Of a stretch of DNA of 64,000 bases, positions 10,223 to 20,966 are shown one piece after another; position 1 is the stretch's first letter; each line of letters starts with the position of its first letter. Below the pieces are notes generated by a model that made no database searches, was not told where the DNA came from, and saw nothing but the letters and a program-made list of their open reading frames with translations. Source of the stretch: Symsagittifera roscoffensis (taxonomy: Eukaryota > Xenacoelomorpha > Acoela > Convolutidae); contig NC_087065.1 in assembly GCF_963678635.1 (NCBI RefSeq), positions 6,225,209 to 6,289,208 on the forward strand, in the 5' to 3' direction. The position numbers and the translations under genes were made by a program.

Positions 10223-11056
10223 ATGGGGGATGAACACACAGTGGTGTTTGATGCCATAAAAAATGCAGTAGCGAAAATTACAAAACTAAACTATTACGAT
10301 GCTAATCGAGATACAAGAGTTAAATGTGACGCAAGCCATGATGGTTTGGGGGCTACCCTAGAACAACAAACAGATGAAGGTTTGTGGGTGCCAATCTCGT
10401 TTGCAACCAGGTACCTAAATTCTTAAGAAAAAAAATAATCAACAAATGAGTTGGAACTAGTAGCAGTTGTTTGGGCAGTCGATAGTTACAAACTTTACCT
10501 ATTGGGCAAATCATTTACTATCGCAACAGATCATAAGGCACTCACATCAGCGTTAGATAGTAATAAGTCTAATAAAATCTACCAATCCCGGTTCACCCGG
10601 TGGGTCGATAGATTGTTGCCATATCAATTTAAAATAGTTCACATTCCGGGGAGGGACATGGGAATAGTCGATTATTTATCGCGTAATCCTTGTAATGATG
10701 CTTGGCCCGAATCGGAATTAGACAAAAAATTTGTAGTAGCAACAATAAATTTGTTTCATGAAGCGTTATACTGCATGAGCAGTAGGTTAGAAGGCATTGG
10801 GCTGCTCGACCGGAACGAAAACGTTCTAGAAGTTTCTAGAAGGAATGTACCAAAACAATCACTGCTTATTGGTTGCTATGGCACTCAAAACGGTCAAAAA
10901 AGAACAGAGCTCGACCGGAACGAGAGAAAACAACTTTCGCGACTGCCAAAACAGCTAAACAGAAATTTTCAAGAGCAACCGATCATTTTTTTGTCATCTC
11001 AACTCAGCAAACAGTCGATTCAAAATACTGAAAAAAACAGTCCAATTCGTCAATAA
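10223..11056 (+). pseudogene. Ty3/gypsy RNase H and linker
   Basis: RNase H removes the RNA strand during reverse transcription. Motifs: VKCDASHDGLGATLEQ (first Asp), then ATRYLNS and STNELELVAVVWAVDSYKLYL (catalytic Glu), TIATDHKALTSAL (Asp), and FKIVHIPGRDMGIVDYLSRNP (His/Asp). TAA codons at about 10424 and 10436 interrupt the domain. A non-conserved linker continues to 11056 and ends in TAA. Confidence 0.85.
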
Positions 11057-11090
11057 AATTCAGAATAAGCAATTTAACTCGAAGAAAGAG

Positions 11091-12631
11091 ATGGCAAGAA
11101 ATTTCAATCGCTCATACAATTGGTGGTCGGATACACCACAGGAGTGGCGAAATGATGAAAGAGAGGAAAGCATGCTGAACGCGAAATGGAATCGCTCTCT
11201 GTCAAATGAAAATGAATTCTCCGAAGAGGAAGAAGTTACGGAAACACTGCAGCGCAGAAGAAAAATATTTTGCGGAGGCGGGAAGAACAGGGACAGTTCG
11301 GAGAGTGAGACAAGAATTTCTTCAAGAGTTAAATGGCAATTACAACCGGAGCAGCAGAAGGGGGCAGATAATAGACTATTGTCGTTTTGGCAATTATTTG
11401 GGAGGGAAGCAGTAGTTACTCTTCAACAACCATTAACAAGGAATAAGTGGCAACGTCGGAGGAAATTAGTAACACTCCAGATGCAGTGCCAATCAGCATC
11501 AAGGAACAATCATCCCAAGGACCAATCAGTATCACACCAGCTACTTCGAACGAAAGGAGACTAAGCGAGGTTCGAGTAGTTGAAGTGGATTTAACGACAA
11601 CTGAGGACATTGAAAGTGACGACGAGGTGTGTGCAATTGAACAACCCAAAACGCCCAATAAACAGAAACAGCAAAAACAGCAGAAGGAGGAGTCACTGGA
11701 CAATCTATCAAGGTTGTTTGACAAGAGCCTTCTGGCGCAGCTGACGACTGAAGACACATGGATGGACCGTCTGCGACGAGTCATTGAGCGGGGGGATACG
11801 CAGGGTTTTGAATTGGTGGGCTTATACACGAACCCACTGTGGTCACAGATGGCGGTGCAAGACGATTGTATTCTGGTGAAAAACCGACTGGCGGTTCCTA
11901 TACAACTGAGACAAGCGGTACTCAAAAGGATTCACCAAGGACATCCGGGCCAAGAAGCTATGCTAGGATTCTCACAGTACTTGTGGTGGCCGCATATGCA
12001 TAAGAACATAGTGAAAACAGCGGAAGAGTGCCGTAGTTGCACTAGATATGGTAAGAACGTAAGACATCTTATTCCGAAAAATGCATCAAGGCCAGTGCCA
12101 CTGCTCACGCAGCCGGGACAGGAAGTGCAATTAGATTATGCGGGACAGTTAGAAAATCACAGAGGGAAAAATATGTACCTTCTGGTAGCTATAGATAGAT
12201 TCTCGAAGTTTCCGTCGGTGAAGGTTACTAAACCATCAAGTGGAAAATGTACGGTGAAATTCTTGCGATCGTATATAGATATACACGGCATTCCAGAATT
12301 AATAGGGTCCAATCAATTTTCAGGATTTAAGGGGAAAACACTAAAAATGTTTTGTACAGAACTCAATATTGAACAGCAATTCTAACTTGTGGGTGACCAT
12401 CGGGGCTGCGGTTTAGTAGAGCAAACAATACAAACTATAAAAAGAAGATTGGGGGTGATGTTGTTAGAAGAAAATAATAGATTGATCAAACTATGTCATA
12501 GTACAATTATGCGAGACTTACGGTGGAATAAGCAGAAAACTATTCAAGTATCTCCTTTTCAAGCACATTTTGGCAGACTAACTAAAAATGAACTTAAAAT
12601 CTTACGGGATAAATTTATAAAAAAATTCTGA
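11091..12631 (+). pseudogene. Ty3/gypsy integrase with altered DDE residue
   Basis: Integrase inserts the cDNA into the host genome. The zinc-binding HHCC region reads RIHQGHPG...CRSC (about 11928-12037). The catalytic core has the first Asp in QLDYAGQL (about 12130) and the Glu in GLVEQTIQTIKRRLG (about 12412). The position normally read as Ser-Asp-Gln-Phe-Ser-Gly reads GSNQFSGFKGK (about 12307), so the second catalytic Asp appears replaced by Asn. TAA at 12383-12385 also cuts the core. The stretch before 11690 is a Lys/Glu/Asn-rich linker in several frames. Confidence 0.85.
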
Positions 12632-12639
12632 CTATTCAG

Positions 12640-14149
12640 ACAACCAACACTTGGAATGATCGGCATTGACGGCATCTCAATTGAAACGACGAATTGACCA
12701 ATCCCGGGAGAATCTGAAGAGAGTCAGGAAGGGAAATCTCAGTAGAGACACTAGTCCACTGTACAAACAGCAAGTGCATTCGGACAAGGACCGTCAAAAA
12801 GCAAAAGCTCTTAGGTAATTACTGGAGGCGAACGCCCGGTGGAATCGGGAAAGGAGAGATGCGGCAAACAACGACATACGGCGGATTGCCGATAAAACTG
12901 GACTATCAAACCCAGAGCTACGGAAAAAGATGATATACTCCTGGGAGAAGGGGTTCATAGAAGACAAAGAAATGAAGAAAAAAAAGTCGCCACAGAAAAC
13001 GATTTTGTGAAAGGATCCGTTACGCAAGAGTGGACAAACACTGACAAAACAATTGAAAGGAAGAATAGCATCTGGAACGGATTCGACGGTCAAGACGACA
13101 ACGAGATCTATGTACAGAAAATCAGACATCGCTCAAACGAAAACACTCCTAACACAAGATAAAACGCGAAGTCAGAGCAAAAGTCCATCGGCAGAGCCTA
13201 TTATGAAATTCCAGAGAATCTGTTCCCCCGAAGTTTTAGAAGACGTTGACTCGGATAAAGAATTACGTCGGGCAGTGGAATTAGCTGTTTTGTGAACCGG
13301 TTGGATCGATTCCAGCAAAGCCAAACAGTGGTAACTTCAAAAGATACGGTCGCTGGAGGGGGTTTAAATCTAGCAATAAAGAGAGCGAAGCCAAATACAG
13401 CGGGACCAATTTCATCGGCGGGACCCAAATATTAAGAAGTGATTGCTCTGAAGAAAGGTGAGAAAAAGAAGAAGGGAAAGACAGTAGTAGAAAAAAAGAG
13501 TAAATGTTCAAAACAAACTGCTATCACAGCTGACCATAGCATCGAGCAATCAACGTCATTTTTGGATACCTCGAACACAGACGTTCACGCGAGCTCTACT
13601 CCTAAAACCAAACAAAAGGCTAAACTAAAGTCAATAGATGTACAAACGCGTCCGGAGGATATTCTAGATACATTTCAGAACCGAAATTTGGCTCCGGCAG
13701 AGTGGGAGAATTTGGCAGATCAATTTCTTAAAAGCGGGGTTCAAAAAGTCGCAGACGACCTCAGGGGGAATGTCCAGTCAGCATCCGAAAAGAACACAAT
13801 TTTTGAACCTCCACAGGGGTCTTCGGATGAATCCAGCGCTGAAGATTCAGGAGTAAGAAGAAGTTCTGGACAAACAAAGAATAAAGAGCCGGAACCTTTT
13901 GGAGACCCAGTCAAACATTCCATCAAACAAGTTTCGGAGAAAGAATTATCAGGGGGAGCATTACTCAAGGCTGCACTGCAAGAATACAGACGGAGGTTTA
14001 CGGAATTTCGAGAACGAAGTGACAGGCCCGTAGAATCAAAATTACGTATACTGGAGCGGCATTTATTCCGAAGGAAGTTTGGTTATGCAACACTCGACAA
14101 AGGATCGGATTGGAATCCTTGTTGGAGAATAGACCCTGAGGAGAATTAG
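12640..14149 (+). pseudogene. Post-integrase ORF region, Lys/Ser-rich, no recognised domain
   Basis: Downstream of integrase, broken frames (12662-13295) encode basic helical sequence such as NPELRKKMIYSWEKGFIEDKE. They are followed by a 236-codon open stretch (13439-14149) of Lys/Glu/Ser-rich protein ending WNPCWRIDPEEN. No signal peptide, transmembrane span or fusion motif is visible, so it does not look like an envelope gene. It may be a C-terminal Pol extension or an extra gag-like ORF. The long open frame stands out against the broken pol. Confidence 0.5.
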
Positions 14150-15457
14150 GAATTAAAAACCCCACTTAACAATCTACAAGAAAAATTCATACGGAAAAAC
14201 TACGTGTGAACTGAGTGTATTAAACTCTTTTTAACATAAATTGTTTCATATACTGAAAAATTTATTTTCCTCTCAAGGGGGGTATACCATACTGCTACTG
14301 CAATAGCAGTAAGTGAATTATGCAATACCAACCTTCAGTGGTATTATTATTATTATTATTATTATTATCGTGCGTACAAGGTCATATGTGGAATGACATT
14401 GACACACAGCTTGAGAGTTCAGAGTTTCGATTCTGCAGTTCACTCTCAGTTATGAAATTTTAAAAAAGAAAATAAAACGTAAATTCAAGTAAGTCAGAAT
14501 ACATTCTTGAATTACTATTAGTTTTCACACGATACCGCAAAGTATATCACAGTAAGGAAGCGAAACAGCCTGGTGTGCTGGTACAAAAATTAAGTAAATT
14601 GAAATACTTTCCGGACACTTTTGATAAAACAAATAAAATATTTTCAAATCAATCAAATAAAAAACTTAAGCTGTGCCATTCCGGACTCAAATTGATTCAT
14701 CTCGCTTTTTAGTACAATTGGAGCACCAGTTCCTGGTAAAGACACAGTTAAAGGCAAAAAAAGTTTCATTTAAGCTAAAGGTTTTTTGTTTCGTTTCAAC
14801 TTTTTCTGAATTTCGCACTATTCGTGCGAATTGTGGTATGAAGTGATACTTCCAGACACTTGAATGTTCTGATGATGTTTGCAAAATGGATGGATTTATC
14901 TCTTAAAATATACGTGCTCAGGGGGGGGGGGTGTTCAGGTGGTGGAGGGAGGTGGGTTCAGTTGGGGGGATGTTCAGGTGGGGGGGGGGGGCTTGTTCAG
15001 GTGGGGCAGGGGGTTTCTAGGTGGGGGAGGTTTGAGTGGGGGGAGGGGAGCAAAGGGCAAACGTTAGGGGGATTGAATGGGAGCAAAAGGGCAAACGTTA
15101 TGGGGGGAGAACTTAACGGAATCTTTTTGCAAATTGAGTTTAGGTTTAAAAATGGGTTAGGCCGTACAATCGCTTTGCAAAGTTTCCGCATAACCTGATA
15201 AATGCAGAAATTCAATTTTTTACACGACGCGCGAAACAAAAATAAAGTGGAAAAAAAACCATTTTAATGTGATTTCCAACTTATTATGAAATCCTTTATA
15301 ATGGAATCCAAATTAATTATAATGCATATTGTTTTGGCGTGAAAAAATGGAATTAAATTTTGTTGTCTGGACGTAACATGGGAATCGATTATATTTACAC
15401 CTTTATAGACCACGAAAATCCATTATAATCGATTTTTTTTCACTTTTCTTAAATGCG
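14150..15457. other. Non-coding 3' flank with microsatellite and G-rich minisatellite
   Basis: It holds the presumptive 3' LTR region of the gypsy element, a (TTA)n microsatellite at 14342-14368, and a G-rich block at 14921-15105. In that block GTTCAGGTGGGGG-like units recur with G runs, followed by two GCAAA(A)GGGCAAACGTTA-containing units. From 15240 the sequence is AT-rich with ATTATAATCGATT motifs. No exon is supported. Confidence 0.6.
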
Positions 15458-17850
15458 GGTATAGCCGCTTACCTTCATCGCCAATAAAAAAAAACAGTAA
15501 TTGCCTGGCATGAAACTTCCAAAGTTGGCCTAATGCCAATTTTCAAACCCCCAGAACTTGCGGAAAAAATATCGCAAAAATTATGCTTCATTTTTCAAAT
15601 TTGAGCTCAATGCCTCAATCTCTTTCGGCCTTTTTTGAAACTTCCGTTAAGAGTCGAAATTTGTCTGTAGAAAAATAAACCACGTCCTACCTTAATTATC
15701 TCGTCATTTTCAATGAAAGTACAAAATTTATCATGTAACTAAACCTCGAGACTTTAATTGCAGTATAAACAGATCAAAACAGTCAGAAATTAAGCCAATT
15801 GCACAGAATGTTCCGATACATTTAAATTTTGCCGAGCAAAGTTTTTTTTCATATTCACGAGGAGAAAAAGTGAAATACATGAGCAAAAAATTTATATTTC
15901 AATTTTCAATATTTTTCATGCAAATTATCTAGAAATTAGCTGAAGTGACTATCAATTAAGATACGCCGAGGCAAACGGAGACTCGCGCCACAAACTAAGT
16001 TAAATTGCTGGTGGAAGTACCTGATTGTATCTGGAAAGTACCTGATTGTATCTGGAAAGTACCTGATTGTATCTGGAAAGTACCTGATTGTATCTGGAAA
16101 GTACCTGATTGTATCTGGAAAGTACCTGATTGTATCTGGAAAGTACCTGATTGTATCTGGAAAGTACCTGATTGTATCTGGAAAGTACCTGATTGTATCT
16201 GGAAAGTACCTGATTGTATCTGGAAAGTACCTGATTGTATCTGGAAAGTACCTGATTGTATCTGGAAAGTACCTGATTGTATCTGGAAAGTACCTGATTG
16301 TATCTGGAAAGTACCTGATTGTATCTGGAAAGTACCTGATTGTATCTGGAAAGTACCTGATTGTATCTGGAAAGTACCTGATTGTATCTGGAAAGTACCT
16401 GATTGTATCTGGAAAGTACCTGATTGTATCTGGAAAGTACCTGATTGTATCTGGAAAGTACCTGATTGTATCTGGAAAGTACCTGATTGTTTTGACTGTC
16501 CTTTCGCATACTTGGTTCAATTTGGATATCCCAACACGTTCATTTTGTTAGTATCTTCTCTCCAAATTTAATGATAAGTGCACACTGATGGTATGTTTTG
16601 CGTCTAGTAACGAAATGTTTAAAGTAGTTTGCCTTTCAATTAACTTTAAGTGATTTATGAGCTGGAATAGTTCAGACCTTTTCCCACGAGTTGAAAGAAA
16701 ACGGGAAGTTTTGTCGGGATCTCAAAATGTCATTGAAAATGTCAAAATTTTTCACATTGTAGAAAAAAAATTTTCATTGAGAAATGCCAATGCAGCGCGT
16801 TTTTTATTTTGAGCCCAATATGTCAAACTCCTGTCAGGCGGTTTGAAAAAATCTGAGTTGTCAGAATGTCGCAATTGGTCTGAAGTCAAGTTGCAGAAGT
16901 AAGTTAACAAAAAGTTATACAATAACATGCGTTTGTATTTTGTATTTGCGTTTTTATGAAGATTTGCGTTGCTCAGCAAAAAGGCTCTGGCTGATTTCTT
17001 ATGAAAGGCGTCAGTTTTTCTGTCTGTTTCACAGATGCACTAAAATCAGCAACTAAATTTATGCCGAACCAATTTCTGATCCAACATGTACTCCTTAATT
17101 ATATATTATAAGCAGTGTTTTTCAGCAAATTCAAACAGCCATGTCACTAGCCTACAGTTCAAGCTTAGTTTTTGAAAATTATATAACCCTTGTATTTACG
17201 TGATAGTAGTTTTTGCATGCAAAAAATTGTGGTAAACTGATCTGATAAAGTTTTGCAGTCAGGATAATTAACGAAATTACAACCATCAAAATTATCAAAG
17301 TTGAACAAATACTTTAAATAATTTTTAATTTCCGTCTACCGTTTTGAAAACAGTTGCTTGTTCCGCATTTGTTTTCTGATAATTTTTTGTTCCTTTTTTC
17401 CCAATTTTCAAAGAAAGTGACGGAATTTTTTTTCTCAATACAAGTTTCGACTTTTTAAATAACCATTTTAACAGAACTTTTGATTCTTTCAAATGTTAAT
17501 GTTATCATTAGCTCGCAATTAAAAAAGTATTTTGCATGTGATCATTTCCACAAATTTAAGACGGTCAATGAGGCCAATTTGGGACAATTATTGCGCAATG
17601 TTTGTCAAGCTATTAATATGTAATCGGAGATTTAAAACGTGCAAAAAACCATTCCAAATTGAACTGAAGAATGCTCTGTAGTCAATTTAAAAATTTTTTT
17701 TGCAAATTATATCATTCTCTTCTTTACAAAAAGTGCGAGAAAATGGTTTTTAAAAAAACTTCAAAAAACATTATCATCAAATTTTTGAAAAACTAACGTT
17801 ACTCCGAAGACTTTAAGAAGCAGTCGGAAAAATATCAGGTCTTGCCCTGA
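15458..17850. mobile_element. Long-terminal-inverted-repeat element (copy A)
   Basis: The left part (to about 15690) has AGAGTCGAAATTTGTCTG and CAAATTTGAGCTCAA. The right part (about 17400-17850) has the complement-type segments AAGTTTCGACTTTTTAAATAAC and TTAGCTCGCAATT, ending in AAGCAGTCGGAAAAATATCA and CCCTGATACCAGCAG. The layout resembles the elements near 43875-48820. No transposase is coded. The 21-bp array lies in its middle. The copy B version is 27736-29511, broken by the BEL insertion. Confidence 0.45.
16017..16490 (+). repeat. 21-bp minisatellite, 22 units plus a partial
   Basis: The unit is GTACCTGATTGTATCTGGAAA. By the length of the uninterrupted frame there are 22 full units (16017-16478) plus a final GTACCTGATTGT. 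The units look identical, there are no spacers, and the period is a multiple of three, so open frames appear on both strands without coding meaning. The equivalent site in copy B (28307-28340) has one full unit and the partial. Confidence 0.97.
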
Positions 17851-17999
17851 TACCAGCAGTTTTTTTAAACTCTGGAATCCAATACACTTTTCTGATCTGC
17901 TTAAGCCAATTAAGAAGCTAATGCATAGTGTTCATCGATTAGATTTTTCCAATTCACCTTGATTGTATTACTTTTGAGGAAGATTCTGGCATCCAAGTT

Positions 18000-18665
18000 T
18001 AGGCGTAAGTAATCGATTATAACGGATTACCATGATGATTTTTTGACAATTATAATTGATTATAAATACCAGAATTAGGTGTTTAAAGGATTTATAATTG
18101 ATTATAATCGTGAAATTTTCCAAGAGATTACAATCTCTTATAATCGATTATAATTGATTTTATTTTAAAAAAAAACCCTTAAAATCAATTATAATCGATA
18201 ATAATCAATTATAATCTCTTGTTTTGCCGAAGTTTGTCATTTCAAAACTTTACCCGAATTATATCTTATGGGTTTTAATTTTGTGTCAATAGGAAAATCT
18301 CTAAAAGAGAGATCTCTTGAACCCATTGGTTCATCTGAATACAAGTTTTACCACGAAACAAAAGTTGCATAGAGATCTTTTCATATGAGTGGAAAGGTTC
18401 CCGCGGTAGATGAAAAATAAATCTTCCGAATCAATCATGAAACTAAATCAATTTGCTGATGTTTTGGTGTTTTGTGCAAAATTAATGAACTGGAAATTTG
18501 AATAAAAATAATGTATTGTAATCAATTATAATCGATCATAATTGTATCGAAAAATAGACGAATATAGCGGATAAATAATCGATTATAATCGATTATAACG
18601 GATTAATATTAATTATAATTCGATTTTAAAAAGAGAGATTATATTCGATTAATAATTGATTAAAA
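18000..18665. repeat. AT-rich degenerate tandem repeat, (ATAATCGATTATAATC)-like
   Basis: Two dense blocks (18000-18240 and 18520-18665) are built from the palindromic words ATTATAATCGATTATAAT and TTATAATTGATTATAA. The corresponding copy B blocks are 36106-36270 and 36760-36910. The sequence can fold on itself and has no coding content. Confidence 0.75.
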
Positions 18666-19024
18666 TCGATTGTTTCTCAATTTTAGTAAGACTGGTACTG
18701 AAATCGTAATAAAATCCATTATTAACGCTTGAAACTGGAAGCGGGTTGGTTTTCTACTCAATGTAGTAAATAAGCAACAGCTATATTTTTCTTTGAGAAA
18801 GTTTGTGACAAAATCGAGATGCGAGCAAATTTGTAATTGCAATGTAAACTGTTACTTATTTGGTCTGAACGCATGTGAAAAAAATCAAACAGAACCTTCA
18901 AAATTGAAAAAGTGTGCGCTAAAGTGCGTTTTTTTCTAACTGATGATATAAAAAGTTTTGAAGCCAAAAAGTTGCATTTGATGTTTTTGGATGCCTCAAA
19001 ATGATTCCAGATTCAAATCAGTTT

Positions 19025-19226
19025 CATTACGAGGCCAAACTGTGCATTTTGTGCATTGTCAGCGGATTCCGCAACAAGGACTCTCCCTTTGTTCTTTTTT
19101 TGGTCTTTCATTTTCTTTGTTCGTTCCGACAAAATTTTAACATCTTTAAAGATTTGTCTATGGAATCCAGGAACATACAAACACAAAACTGTGCGCCTAT
19201 CCAGTGCACAGTCTGGCCTCGTAATG
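19025..19226. mobile_element. MITE with about 22-bp terminal inverted repeats, copy A1
   Basis: Starts CATTACGAGGCCAAACTGTG and ends CACAGTCTGGCCTCGTAATG, nearly perfect inverted repeats 202 bp apart. The TA next to CGAGGCC on each side could be a target duplication. The interior repeats the words GGATTCCGCAACAAGGAC and GGAATCCAGGAACATAC. The open frames within are not genes. Copies: 19412-19611, 37274-37475, 37661-37862. Confidence 0.85.
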
Positions 19227-19411
19227 TTTCTTTTCCTCTTACCTCTCTGATATAGAAAATCTGATACTAAAATTTGATTCGATAGCCCCCTCTTTCAGCG
19301 CTTTGAACAATCCGATTTCAGCAATTGGGACAATAGTATAGGTAGAGGTTGTTTTTAAGAAGAGTTGCTGAACCGACAGTTAATCAGTCCCAATTATCAG
19401 CGCGTAAACTA

Positions 19412-19611
19412 CATTACGAGGCCAAACTGTGCATTTTGTGCATTGTCAGCGGATTCCGCAACAAGGACACTCCCTTTGTTCTTCTTTTGTTCTTTCCTCC
19501 TCTTTGATCGTTCCGATAAAATTGTAACATGTTTAAAGACTTGTCTCTGGAATCCAGGAACATACAGACACAAAATTGTGCTCCTATCCAGCACAGTTTG
19601 GCCTCGTAATG
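19412..19611. mobile_element. MITE, copy A2
   Basis: Same family as the element at 19025. It has the same orientation and the same CATTACGAGGCC...GGCCTCGTAATG ends, about 190 bp further on, so the pair looks like two insertions or a local duplication. Confidence 0.85.
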
Positions 19612-20225
19612 TAGAAAAGAGATTTTCTAGCGTGCTAAAAACTAGGGGCTCTAGGAGGATAAAAGCTGATGTTCCTGCATTCAAATTGTCATCAAAAAAT
19701 TTAGCAGCGCAATTTTTTTTATTGTCCGTGGAATCCAAAACTTTTTGTCTCTGAATTTTGCATCGCCTCTGGGTTCCTGATACTTGCCTTCTAACTAAAA
19801 GCCGCCTGTTGTTCAAGCACTCGTCTTTCGATGATTCCATTTCATTGGTCGTATGTGAAATCCAGTTCAGAGAAATGAAGTGTGTGCAAATCAAGCCGGT
19901 ACAATATTTACAAGTGGGACGTCGTAATGTCAATTTCAAGATTATTTAATTGATGATAATTTTCAGTTGCATTTTTTTCCTAATCAACATAAAAATTAAA
20001 AAAACAAATGAGCAATCATGATAAAAACCAGACCAAAGCTGATTAATTGTATAAAAAAAACATGGAAAATTACTTGAAAAGCTATCATGAAGATTATAAG
20101 GAACACATCTTCTTTTTTAACATCAAAAGGTACAATATAAAAGTTTTGAAATTACAAACTTCAGAGGTTTTTAAATTGATTTTTTACCGCGTGCTGATTT
20201 CCTTCTTTTACAAATCATCCAGGAT

Positions 20226-20885
20226 GGGGCCTAGGAAATAAGACAATAAGCAAACTAGACGGATGCTGCAAAAACGAAATTAGACGAATTTTACTTTTTT
20301 ACAGATCTGGCATTTCAGACAAAAAAGCTATGAAAAGGAAAGGGCCAACAAAATTTTTTCTTAAGAGTGAAGTTTCACATATACAACAAGAACATAAAAT
20401 GTCAAGTCCGAATATTACAGGAGAGTTTTGAATTGAATAAATTATGCATGATTGACTTGTAAAATTTTTGGCCACCGAAATTTAACTGTTGTCTGGAAAC
20501 ACTTTTTCTCCCGCAATATGTCTGCAAACAATTTCAACCTCTCTCACTTTCGTCTATTTTCTCATAATTGCAACTTTGCAACTTTCGATTGATACTCTTT
20601 TTCGATCATTGTTAAAAATTCAGCAGTAGAATAATACTCGGTTTACTGTCTTTTTTTTGGAGCAGCTTGAAATTGCACTGGCTTCAATTTTTGGTCAGTA
20701 TAAAAAATATGGTGATTCCTTTGTTTCGGGGGGTGAGAAATTAGACAATAAGCAAATTAGACTGAGGTACTTAAAAGGAACTTAGACGATTTTGCAAAAC
20801 TCCAATTGTAAGAAATAAATTTCTACTAGTTTCGTTTTTGTAACATCCGTCTAATTTACTTATCGTCTAATTTACTAGGCCCCCC
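20226..20885. mobile_element. TIR element GGGGCCTAG..., copy A
   Basis: The left end is GGGGCCTAGGAAATAAGACA then AACTAGACGGATGCTGC. The right end, reverse complemented, is GGGGGGCCTAGTAAATTAGA then AATTAGACGGATGTTAC. These are long (about 50-bp) imperfect terminal inverted repeats 660 bp apart. No transposase is coded. Copy B lies at 38483-39148. Confidence 0.75.
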
Positions 20886-20966
20886 TTCTTTCCCATCAAT
20901 CTGAAAATTTGTTGAGCAGAAAATTATATGAGCAAAAGGCACCGATTTGAAAAAAAGTTGCGGCTT

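Larger units (their letters stand above)
8636..14280 (+). mobile_element. Decayed Ty3/gypsy LTR retrotransposon, 5' end missing
   Basis: Domains run in Ty3/gypsy order: aspartic protease (about 8850-9160), reverse transcriptase (about 9390-10130), RNase H (about 10230-10700), linker, integrase (about 11690-12630), then a long Lys/Ser/Glu-rich tail (12640-14149). Putting integrase after RNase H excludes copia. A purine-rich tract TCTCAAGGGGGG at 14271-14282 may be the polypurine tract before a 3' LTR, but with only one end present the LTR boundaries cannot be fixed. Stops and frameshifts occur throughout, so the copy is inactive. Confidence 0.85.

Noticed and set aside
9650-10440. Stop-codon reassignment (TAA/TAG read as Gln or Tyr)
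   Set aside because: Some gypsy stops fall at plausible Gln/Tyr positions, but others (TGA, and TAA where Leu or Glu is usual) do not, frameshifts accompany them, and the host genes use standard stops.
13439-14149. Retroviral-type envelope in the gypsy element
   Set aside because: No signal peptide, cleavage site, fusion peptide or membrane anchor.
16017-16490. CRISPR-like array
   Set aside because: Units are directly adjacent 21-mers without spacers in an animal-type genome; this is a minisatellite.
15936-16571. Three long repetitive proteins read from both strands
   Set aside because: They exist only because the repeat period is a multiple of three; no start context, splice signals or coding composition.
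17815-17870. Helitron 3' end
   Set aside because: A hairpin is present, but no CTRR terminus, TC start or Rep/helicase coding is visible.
19365-19939. Serine/Leu-rich ORFs on both strands near the MITEs
   Set aside because: They overlap inverted-repeat ends and recur with the MITE copies.
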